Source: an uncultured Lachnospiraceae bacterium (GTDB taxonomy: Bacteria; Bacillota; Clostridia; Lachnospirales; Lachnospiraceae). Taken from it: a DNA stretch of 64,000 nt. A program made the position numbers and the translations under genes. A model generated the notes under the pieces. It searched no databases and was not told the origin of the DNA. It saw only the letters and a program-made list of their open reading frames with translations. This document shows positions 57,598 through 64,000 of this stretch, piece after piece. The stretch lies in the NCBI GenBank assembly GCA_910585635.1, contig CAJUFE010000022.1:3114-67113 (forward strand). The letters are read 5' to 3'. The first letter of the stretch is position 1. Each line of letters opens with the position of its first letter.

Positions 57598-60500
57598 TTA
57601 TGCGTCTTCACGTTTCTTCCGCGAAAGGACCATCAGGCCCAGCGCAGAGAACAGCAGGCCAGCATACCAGAGACCCGATATATCACCGGTCTTCGGGACA
57701 GCGGCCAGCGGCACGTCTTCATCAAAGATCTCTGCCAAAGGCACCTCCTCGTCCGGGATCATCGCCAGCGGTACGTCTTCGTCCGCGATCGCGGCCAACG
57801 GCGTAGGCTCATCCCCGATATCACTCCTATCCCGCTCCGGACGGACACGGGTCCTGCTGACAACATCAGAGTCGGGATCGGTATCAGCGTCAGCATCTGC
57901 GTCGGCGTCGGCGTCAGCATCTGCGTCGGCGTCAGCGTCGGCGTCGGCATCAGCGTCGGCGTCGGCATCATCATCGCCTTCATCCGGACGCCGATCATAG
58001 TGCCAGGTATCCTCCCACTCCCTACGATCCTCTGTGGTCGTGATGGTACTGACCGTGATCTCCGCCGACACCTGCTTCTGGGTGATCTTATCCTCACGGG
58101 TCTCGGTCACTGTGTCGGTCTTCTCTTGTGTATTACCAGATGCGGTCTTCGAGATCGCCGCTTCCGGCTCGGTAACGTTGAAGTCTACATTTACAGAAAG
58201 ATCTACTTCTCGTTTCCCCTCTCCCATACCCACAAAAGTCTGCGAACCGGTATGGCCTGTGGTACAGGTATAGAGATACACGCCTTTTGCCAGATCCTGG
58301 GTGCCGCTGAGATTGAGGGTGATCGTAGAACCGTTGGGCAGTTCCAGACCTGAGATCGTGTAGTTTCCATTCTTATCTGGAGCGATCTTTCCATAATTCG
58401 TTTTGCTATCATCACCCGCCAGACGTTTGGTCGCAACCGTCTTTCCATCCACGATCACATTGACCAGCAGATCTCCATTCTGGCTTGGGGTAACAGACAT
58501 ACCAAAGGAGACGTCGGCCTTGTAGATAGCCTTCTCATCGTTGGTCATCTTGAAGACCGTATTGCCATCCGCATCCGTCTTGTCTGTACCGTCTGCGTTC
58601 TTTTCTGTGACCTTCTCCCCGACCGTGATGGTGGAGGTGGTGGCAAAGACTTCTTCGGTGATAAAGACCGTCTCGTCAGGTGCCTTTGTCTGGCCCTTGA
58701 TCAAGAACTCATAAAGTTTTTGGGTGATATCTTTTTTTCCTGCAGGGGTCTTGTGATCAGCGCCCACAACGTTGCCATTGGTGTTATAATTACCAACGAT
58801 ATTCTTGTATGTTGTCCCTACATCTGTTGTACCACTATTACCAAAATGCCAGATCGCAGCCTGCGTGGCTGTCAGGGCTTCGCCATGGGTCAGGCTTTCT
58901 ATCTGTTCGTTTGTAAGACCAGTCTTATCTTCACCCTGCGCCTTAAGCCACTTCTTCAACTCCTTCAAGCTGCCCGTTCCCGAAGTCGTTCCCCAATAAC
59001 CGTTCTCAGCAATATAACGGATATGTTCTCCATCTGTCTCGCCATAGTACTTCGCATCCTCGATATTCGTCATATTATAGGCCGCGCCACTGACTGGATT
59101 GACTTCAAAATCTGCACAATACACATAAAACTTCTCACCATTTTTGCTCGTTAACACAAACTGATGAGGCTGCCAGGTACCCATCCCATCTTCTCTGGTA
59201 TTGACGCGGATGGCACTTTCCAGTCCATATTCACCAAACCATGCAAAGTCCTTATCAGCCGGGATAACATTTCCTTGTTTGTCTATCGCAACATGTACCT
59301 CGTACGTACCTTTATCAGAAGTGATCGTTGCATTATAAATAGCGTTACCACTCGAGTCCTTTCCGCCAGTTGCACTACCGACAGTTAAGGTTGCATCAGG
59401 TCGATCGTATAGATCTTTCGTCGTGCTTGTCTTTCCGGGATCAGGTTCTTTCACCCCAGGTGTCAAAGTAGGCTTCATCTCCACCTTGCCATTATCTTTC
59501 CCCGCCTCCACCTTACCCATGGATGCCGTGACCTCACGATCTGTAGCTGTGATCTTATGCCCGGAGACCGTGGTCCCCTGGGTGATCAGCGTGGTGGTCG
59601 TAGTGGTGACCTTGTTCGTGCTGGTGCCGGTGGTCGTGGTGGTGTCCTTCTGGGTCGTGGTATAGACCGTGGTCTTTGTCCCCCATACGGACTCACTCTG
59701 GCTGGAAACCTGTTTGCCGTCAGCGCTGGTGATGGTGGTCGTTTTCTGGTAACCCACGATATTCCCTTCATCATCCAGGATATCCTCTACAGTCACCACG
59801 GTCTTCGTGCCATCCTCCGCAGTGCTTTCATCTGCTTGCGGCTTATCCGGCAGCGTGATATGGGTCTCCTCCTGGGTCTCTGGATCATCTGTGACTGTAA
59901 CAGAGCCGGTGGTCACTTCGCCCTCTTCCACTTCTTGCTCTGTTCCGGGAGCATAGGTCGTGGTCGTGACCGTTGTGACGATAAACTCCGTAACATTTTG
60001 GCCGCCCTTATCATTAGGCGTCCCTTTGAGCTCCACTGTGGTCTTCTCCTCAACCTTTGAGCCGTCCGCCCTTTCGGTCACTACTGTCTTGATGAACTTA
60101 CCGTCTTCTTGAGATGTAGAGGTGGTGACCGTCTCACCGTTTTCATTGGTCTCAACCTTCGGCTCGGTAAGCATCTCGTTCAACGGATAATCACTGTCGT
60201 TCCCAAAAAGCAGCGCTGCTAATTGCTGATCGGTCAAAGAAGCTTTGTTGTTGACAATAACAGGCTTACCGTTAGCATCTAATACCGGGTTGTTAGCAGC
60301 GTCCAACACTTCGCCCTTTTCGTTGATATGCTGTCCAGGCTTCAGCGTGACCGTGATATCGCCAGCATACGGAAGATCTCCTTTGATCTCTTCGGTTTCC
60401 GTAGTCTCCGGTGTTGTCCCGGTCGTCTCAAACTGGCCCGGGGTCTCAACCGTGGTCGTCTCTCCTGGGGTCACATCCACTGTAGGCGGCTGCTCGTCAT

Positions 60501-61134
60501 CGGGTGTGCCTGGCTCGACGGTCTCCGTTGCTCCTGTAGTCGTCGTGGTAGACTCACCCTTGATCGTACCCGATCCCTCCAGTACATTACCGTCCTTATC
60601 CGTGATCGTGATCTCCACCTTGACCTCGGAGCTTTCCGTCTTCTTGTTCAGATCGCTGTCATCGATATCTGCCCACCCAGAGGTTGTGGTAGTAGTCGTC
60701 TCGCCGGTCTTTGTGTCTGTCTCCGTCTTCGTATCACTGTACGAGGTATCGTGCTCAGACCCGCCTTCTCCATCGCTGCCACCTGTACCGTTTTCGTCAC
60801 TGCCGCTGCCCGTGCTGCCATTTTCGCCAGCGTCAGCCCCGGCACCACCACTTCCAGTGCCACCGCTTTCACCAGTACTGCCTCCTGTGCTGTCACTTCC
60901 GCCAGTACTACCTCCTGTGCTGTCGCTACCGCCAGTACTGCCTCCTGTGCTGTCACTTCCGTCAGTACTACCTCCAGCAGTAGTGTCTCCGCCACCAGTG
61001 TCTTGGCTAATAGTATCTCCGCCACTAGGCGTTTCGTCATCAGCAAACGCCGTCAGGTGCAAGGAACTAAAGCACACGACCAATGCCAAAAACAGCGCGA
61101 ACCCTCGTTTCCGTAACCTTTTTCTTCTTTTCAT
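57598..61134 (-). CDS. Thioester-domain (TED) LPXTG-type surface adhesin
   Basis: 1,178 residues. Signal peptide (about 1-31, GFALFLALVVCFSSLHLTAFA), then a long S/T/G-rich stalk (35-140) and T-rich spacer. Around residues 690-860 is a thioester (TQXA/TED) domain: Cys in KFYVYCADFEVNPVSG and Gln in LTATQAAIWHFGN, which in this family form an internal Cys-Gln thioester that binds host proteins covalently. Next is a beta-rich region, a (DA)n tract, then four EDVPLA-type repeats and the sorting signal VPKTGD, hydrophobic segment and RKKREDA tail for sortase anchoring. RBS AAAGGAAA lies upstream. Two c-di-GMP riboswitches occupy its leader. Confidence 0.9.
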   Translation of the reverse strand: MKRRKRLRKRGFALFLALVVCFSSLHLTAFADDETPSGGDTISQDTGGGDTTAGGSTDGSDSTGGSTGGSDSTGGSTGGSDSTGGSTGESGGTGSGGAGADAGENGSTGSGSDENGTGGSDGEGGSEHDTSYSDTKTETDTKTGETTTTTTSGWADIDDSDLNKKTESSEVKVEITITDKDGNVLEGSGTIKGESTTTTTGATETVEPGTPDDEQPPTVDVTPGETTTVETPGQFETTGTTPETTETEEIKGDLPYAGDITVTLKPGQHINEKGEVLDAANNPVLDANGKPVIVNNKASLTDQQLAALLFGNDSDYPLNEMLTEPKVETNENGETVTTSTSQEDGKFIKTVVTERADGSKVEEKTTVELKGTPNDKGGQNVTEFIVTTVTTTTYAPGTEQEVEEGEVTTGSVTVTDDPETQEETHITLPDKPQADESTAEDGTKTVVTVEDILDDEGNIVGYQKTTTITSADGKQVSSQSESVWGTKTTVYTTTQKDTTTTTGTSTNKVTTTTTTLITQGTTVSGHKITATDREVTASMGKVEAGKDNGKVEMKPTLTPGVKEPDPGKTSTTKDLYDRPDATLTVGSATGGKDSSGNAIYNATITSDKGTYEVHVAIDKQGNVIPADKDFAWFGEYGLESAIRVNTREDGMGTWQPHQFVLTSKNGEKFYVYCADFEVNPVSGAAYNMTNIEDAKYYGETDGEHIRYIAENGYWGTTSGTGSLKELKKWLKAQGEDKTGLTNEQIESLTHGEALTATQAAIWHFGNSGTTDVGTTYKNIVGNYNTNGNVVGADHKTPAGKKDITQKLYEFLIKGQTKAPDETVFITEEVFATTSTITVGEKVTEKNADGTDKTDADGNTVFKMTNDEKAIYKADVSFGMSVTPSQNGDLLVNVIVDGKTVATKRLAGDDSKTNYGKIAPDKNGNYTISGLELPNGSTITLNLSGTQDLAKGVYLYTCTTGHTGSQTFVGMGEGKREVDLSVNVDFNVTEPEAAISKTASGNTQEKTDTVTETREDKITQKQVSAEITVSTITTTEDRREWEDTWHYDRRPDEGDDDADADADADADADADADADADADADADADTDPDSDVVSRTRVRPERDRSDIGDEPTPLAAIADEDVPLAMIPDEEVPLAEIFDEDVPLAAVPKTGDISGLWYAGLLFSALGLMVLSRKKREDA
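57882..57975. repeat. Hexamer repeat coding for (Asp-Ala)n before the cell-wall sorting signal
   Basis: Reiterated GCGTCG/GCATCA-type hexamers encode about fifteen Asp-Ala pairs. The negative, flexible stretch probably spans the cell wall. Slippage in such hexamers keeps frame. Confidence 0.85.
60872..60981. repeat. 30-bp coding repeat in the adhesin stalk
   Basis: Four units start at 60872, 60902, 60932 and 60962, each encoding GGSTGGSDST-like decapeptides; flanking codons continue the S/G/T pattern. Confidence 0.85.
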
Positions 61135-61174
61135 ACTCTTTTTCCTTTCTTTGCGAGATTTTCGGATGCAAAGT

Positions 61175-61262
61175 TATCCGGCGGCTGGGCTGGCATAGCG
61201 CCGAAGCACCTTAGCCCCCATAGCTTTGCGTCCCGCCGTTTCCAACGGTTTGCTGATCGATC
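61175..61262 (-). ncRNA. c-di-GMP-I (GEMM) riboswitch, second aptamer (promoter-distal)
   Basis: On the minus strand: CAGCAAACCGTTG-GAAA-CGGCGGGACGCAAAGC, then GGGGGCTAAGG, a TTCG-capped P3 and CTATGCCAGC. The GCAAACC, GAAA tetraloop, GGGACGCAAAGC and CTAA tetraloop-receptor positions match the GEMM-I consensus. It ends about 40 bases before the adhesin ATG, and AAAGGAAA follows in the gap, so translation control is feasible. Confidence 0.85.
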
Positions 61263-61263
61263 A

Positions 61264-61290
61264 GTGAGACGGATGTGTCGTGTGTCTCAC
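61264..61290 (-). other. Linker hairpin between the two riboswitch aptamers
   Basis: GTGAGAC (minus, 61290 side) pairs with GTCTCAC. Outside it, GCTGATC from the end of aptamer 1 (about 61291-61301) is complementary to GATCAGC at the 5' base of aptamer 2 (about 61251-61257), so both aptamers can be joined in one extended stem. Confidence 0.6.
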
Positions 61291-61380
61291 TTGATCAGCA
61301 GCTGGGCCAGCTTAGCGCCGATGCGCCTTAGCCCCCTGGCTTTGCGTCCTGCCGTTTCCGACAGTTTGCCCACGTTCGCG
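61291..61380 (-). ncRNA. c-di-GMP-I (GEMM) riboswitch, first aptamer (promoter-proximal)
   Basis: On the minus strand: GTGGGCAAACTGTCG-GAAA-CGGCAGGACGCAAAGCC, then GGGGGCTAAGG, P3 with GCGCATCGGCGC and TAAGCTGGCCCAGC. P1 forms from TGGGC and GCCCA. All conserved GEMM-I blocks are present, so this copy looks fully competent. Confidence 0.88.
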
Positions 61381-61538
61381 GTCCTCTCGCGTAAGGACCT
61401 CCCTGTCCTTGCTTCCCCCCATCACCAGCGACCGCCCCTGCCAACGGGGCCATCTGCCTGGCGGCCTTGACTCTGCCGTACACATCGCTTTCATACATTT
61501 CCCCTTTCGATCTTGACGATGTCGATAGTTGCTCTATG

Positions 61539-61760
61539 TCAACCGGTCAGCTGCCCAGGATGGGCGGCTAACGGGACATATCCACAGATCTCCACGATGT
61601 TCTCTTCCTGTCCACCTACAGCGGTATCCAGCAGCCGGATCAGCTCAAGCATGCTCCGAAAGCACCTGGTCTCCTTTTGATCCAGCCAGGTCACCCGCCC
61701 CTGCCAGGTGGCATTTTCCTGCTCCATGATATTGACGACAAATGTTCCCTGTTTTTTCAT
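61539..61760 (-). CDS. 73-residue conserved-type protein upstream of the adhesin leader
   Basis: 73 residues, ATG at 61760 with GAGGGG eight bases upstream. Sequence features: GTFVVNIMEQENATWQGRVTWLDQKETR then CFRSMLELIRLLDTAVGGQE. The pattern NATWQGxVxWxxxxxxxxFRSxLELIxLxDxA recurs in small clostridial proteins, in my recollection, often near surface-protein and BTAD-type genes; its function is unknown. It is on the same strand as the BTAD gene (upstream, behind a terminator) and the adhesin (downstream, beyond the riboswitches). Confidence 0.75.
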   Translation of the reverse strand: MKKQGTFVVNIMEQENATWQGRVTWLDQKETRCFRSMLELIRLLDTAVGGQEENIVEICGYVPLAAHPGQLTG

Positions 61761-62175
61761 CTCTAAACCCCTCTAAGACCGGCTCCTCTATCTCCCGCAG
61801 AGCAGACCGGACCTTGCTGCATCTTCCTGCCTCTCCCACCATATCCGCCGACTTTCCTCTGATCCGCCCGCTTTCTCCTGATCCGTCAGCCTTCCCCTGA
61901 TCCGCCGGCAACGTCCATACCCTCCCCTTCTCAGCCCTCTGCCAGCAGGACCGGCTCCAGATCTTAGGTATATATGCTGCAGCGGATCTGTATCCGCAAC
62001 ATCCAATAACAAACCACCGCCTTTTTTGCAGATCTTTTGAAAGATCCATACAATTTTTCATCATCTAAGGATAGCGTAACATGCAAAGTGTTAAAAAAAG
62101 CATTTCATCTCCCCCTAAAAAAAATATTTTTTGATCGATCTTCACCCTTTACGTTCCCAGTTCTTTTCCAATGGG
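61761..62175. other. Non-coding stretch upstream of the 73-residue gene
   Basis: 415 bases without a convincing gene; an open frame at 61645-62064 (minus) overlaps the small gene and looks accidental. It contains three degenerate TCCTGATCCGyC-type repeats around 61856-61905, and towards 62060-62130 an AT-rich part with TTTAAC (minus, 62086-62091) and TATCCT (minus, 62064-62069), spacer 16, as a weak promoter candidate. Confidence 0.45.
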
Positions 62176-62226
62176 CGGAAAAAAAGATGCTGCGGGGCAA
62201 ACCTCGATCTGCCCTGCAGCATCTTT
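62176..62226 (-). terminator. Strong Rho-independent terminator of the BTAD gene
   Basis: AAAGATGCTGCGGGGC (62183-62198) pairs with GCCCTGCAGCATCTTT (62211-62226) in a 16-bp stem with one G-U; on the minus strand it continues into seven or more Ts. Confidence 0.9.
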
Positions 62227-62292
62227 CCTGCTGTCTTTCCTAACTATATTTCCCAACTGTATTTCCCACTGTCTTTCCTACTGTATTTCCTG

Positions 62293-63609
62293 CTATACAT
62301 CCATCTCTACCAAAGAGAACTCCGCCTCCGTCTTACCCTCTTGGCCATATCCCTCCCAAGCTCGTTCTAATCGGTCCAGGATCCCCTCTCCATCCTCTTC
62401 TTTCGCCTCTGCCAGCAGGGCCAGATACTGGGTCTGGCTATAGCGGGTATAAAAATCGCCAGTCCGGAGCTGGTCCACCAGGACCTTTTTGAGCCAGCCC
62501 ATCTTTTCCTCCAGATCGTCTGTCTCGGTGTCGCGCATCTTGATGCCGGCCGATGTCCCATCTTCTCCGCCAGGCCATAACTCGATCCTCCCGGTACCGA
62601 TCGGCGCCTCCAGCGGCCGCAGCTGCTTTCCTGCCTCCTCTGTCCCTTCCGTCAATGTACACAGCAGGAGCAGGTTTTTAGCCCCCGTCCGCTCTGCCAG
62701 CCGGGCGATGAAACGATATGCATCCTGGAAGCTGGGATAGCTGCAATAGAAGGGGCCATCCTCTTCCCGCTCCTTTTCCTCCAGATCCTGTTTTAACCGG
62801 GCCAGTGCATGTTTCCCATAGATCCGCTTTTCCAGTCCCTGGTATCTGGACATGACTTCATCCAGAGAAGTGCTCACCAGATCCTTATAGAAGATCTCCG
62901 AAGATCCCTCATAGATCTCCTGGGCCTCTCCATAACGGTCCATGGCCATCAGGCACTCGATCTGCCCGGCCTGCCATTCGTCATAGGGGTGGATGTGGCT
63001 GGCCGCAGTACACAATTCCAGCATAGCCTCATACTGGCCCTGCTCCTTTAAGAGCTGGCAGCGGTTATGGATACAGGTCGAATACCATTTCTGATAATAG
63101 GCACTCTCTACGGCTACCCACTCCTCTCCTCCCAGCATAGGCAGGAATTCCCCTGTATAGGCCTGGCAATAGGCTTTATAGAGGGTCTGGGCCTCCTGGC
63201 AATATGTACCCGGCCACTCCAGCGCCCCTTCCTTCAGCTTTTCGATCAGATGATCCAGGCGCTGCGTATCTGACCGCACCGCATGTTCCATCGTAAAATG
63301 GAACCTGGACCCTGCCGATACCACATACTCTCCCTCCGGAAAACCCGAGCCCTCAAAGCTCCCCCGCAGGATATGGATCTGTTGGCGAAAATTGTTCTGC
63401 CGTTTTTTCAAGTCCCACTGATCTGGGCGGACGATCGCCAACAGTTCTTTCTTCTCTATGCCATCTACACCGGCCTTCAGCAGCATCAGGAGCATCTGCA
63501 TAGATATATTCTGGAGATTCCGGTTGATACGGATCTCCTCCCCCTCATAATCCAGCGAGAAGCCGCCTAAAAACCGCGCATAAAACCCCTCTTGCGGATG
63601 ACTCTTCAT
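62293..63609 (-). CDS. BTAD/SARP-type transcriptional activator
   Basis: 438 residues from ATG 63609, GGGGAGG five bases upstream; the frame opens at 63843 in the leader. The N-terminal winged-helix-like part has YARFLGGFSLDYEGEEIRI, NISMQMLLMLLKAGVDGIEKKELLAIV and NNFRQQIHILRG. The bacterial transcriptional activation domain follows (YCQAYTGEFLPMLGGEEW, EAMLELCTAASHIHPYDEW, LMAMDRYGEAQEIYEGSS), with TPR-like helices; the C-terminal 150 residues include YPSFQDAYRFIARLAERTG. Such activators control secondary metabolism or surface-protein genes. Its location upstream of the adhesin suggests it is the activator of that locus. Confidence 0.85.
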   Translation of the reverse strand: MKSHPQEGFYARFLGGFSLDYEGEEIRINRNLQNISMQMLLMLLKAGVDGIEKKELLAIVRPDQWDLKKRQNNFRQQIHILRGSFEGSGFPEGEYVVSAGSRFHFTMEHAVRSDTQRLDHLIEKLKEGALEWPGTYCQEAQTLYKAYCQAYTGEFLPMLGGEEWVAVESAYYQKWYSTCIHNRCQLLKEQGQYEAMLELCTAASHIHPYDEWQAGQIECLMAMDRYGEAQEIYEGSSEIFYKDLVSTSLDEVMSRYQGLEKRIYGKHALARLKQDLEEKEREEDGPFYCSYPSFQDAYRFIARLAERTGAKNLLLLCTLTEGTEEAGKQLRPLEAPIGTGRIELWPGGEDGTSAGIKMRDTETDDLEEKMGWLKKVLVDQLRTGDFYTRYSQTQYLALLAEAKEEDGEGILDRLERAWEGYGQEGKTEAEFSLVEMDV

Positions 63610-63952
63610 ACTGACCTCCCCTTTTCTACCATCCTTTCCTGATCCGTACATAAAAAAACGACCATCCTGCCGAGCACTCACGATCGTTACCATTGACGCA
63701 CACAGGCCGCAGATACGGCCTTGATCCGTCCAGACTCTGCAGGTCCACGAGGCGGTATGCTTCTGTGCAGAAATGCCCCGGCGCCTAAAACGCACCGGAT
63801 CCGGCGGCGGTCTCCTGCATGGATCTGACTTTGCGAGATACACGACATAAATAGGTCAGATATATCATATCATATAGCAAGAAAAAAAGCCATTCCCCAA
63901 CAGCGAAAAAATGTGTTTTTGTGATATCCGCGCCATGCACGGCAGAATCAGG
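63610..63952 (-). promoter_or_regulatory. Long leader of the BTAD gene
   Basis: Upstream of the BTAD start there is no gene. Near 63855-63895 an AT-rich block with TTGCTA and TATGATATGATATAT-like sequence on the minus strand is the probable promoter area, leaving a leader of about 230-250 bases. It contains GGCCGTATCTGCGGCC-type and other small hairpins and an 11-mer CTTTGCGAGAT (plus strand, about 63829-63839) that also occurs in the adhesin leader (about 61149-61159). I see no known riboswitch. Confidence 0.4.
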
Positions 63953-63994
63953 ACCACCGGCTTAGCCGGTGGTTTGCACTGCCCCTATAAGGGG
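63953..63994. mobile_element. Possible end of an IS200/IS605-type element at the window edge
   Basis: Two adjacent hairpins, ACCACCGGC-TTA-GCCGGTGGT (63953-63973) and CCCCT-ATA-AGGGG (63982-63994), lie at the right edge. Subterminal hairpins like these are typical of IS200/IS605 elements, but the transposase would be outside the window. Confidence 0.35.
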
Positions 63995-64000
63995 ACATTT

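Noticed and set aside
61645..62064. 139-residue open frame on the minus strand
   Set aside because: It overlaps the better supported 73-residue gene in another frame, its sequence is low-complexity and repeat-derived, and it has no RBS.

Overview
The window looks like the chromosome of a fairly GC-rich gut-type clostridial Firmicute, most likely a Lachnospiraceae relative. The signs are strong AGGAGG-type ribosome sites, two Rpn-family nuclease genes, choline-binding-type repeats, a VPKTG-sorted thioester adhesin with a BTAD regulator, and type I cyclic-di-GMP riboswitches. This is a judgement from gene content; no marker gene or rRNA is present. I count 47 supported protein genes, the first cut by the left edge. 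I see no tRNA, rRNA, CRISPR array or complete insertion sequence.

Layout. 1-7 kb: a WYL-like/SF1 helicase fragment, a fused double polysaccharide deacetylase translationally coupled to a MATE exporter, and a second, convergent MATE exporter. 7-14.5 kb: a beta-glucoside block on the minus strand with a PTS EIIBCA permease, LysR and MerR regulators, a GH1 6-phospho-beta-glucosidase, an MBL hydrolase and a coupled orphan gene. 14.7-18 kb: a LysR regulator and phosphoketolase. 18-40.5 kb: a sugar-acid catabolic region with a Gfo/Idh oxidoreductase, a UxaA-type dehydratase with an internal deletion and its CdaR-type regulator, an IlvD/Edd dehydratase - HpaI aldolase - iron alcohol dehydrogenase route, an FAD oxidoreductase, UxuA, a lone TctC binding protein, a GntR/FCD regulator, an enolase-superfamily dehydratase, and a TRAP transporter divergent from another permease. 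An AT-rich YhcG-type nuclease gene interrupts this block at 32.9-33.9 kb.

40.6-57.5 kb is envelope-oriented. It holds an asparagine synthase, then a dlt-like operon in an unusual order: carrier protein, MBOAT, SGNH-like protein, a small secreted protein, AMP-ligase, M15 peptidase. After these come a cell-wall-binding transglutaminase, MgtC, a CapA lipoprotein, an aldo/keto reductase with iron-sulfur clusters, an Rpn-type nuclease and a membrane-anchored protein with an apparent alpha/alpha-barrel. 57.6-63.6 kb carries a 1,178-residue thioester-domain adhesin, a 73-residue protein and a BTAD regulator.

The most striking signals are non-coding. (1) Two c-di-GMP-I (GEMM) riboswitch aptamers lie in tandem in the adhesin leader, joined by a linker that can pair with the start of the second aptamer. 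(2) A family of five 29-30 base hairpin elements always lies 3' of a gene. (3) Six unrelated 23-41 base tandem repeats sit directly at the stop codons of minus-strand genes. (4) A compact multi-branched RNA-like element lies inside the dlt-like operon. (5) A perfect 19-base palindrome occurs both at the start of and inside the YhcG nuclease gene.
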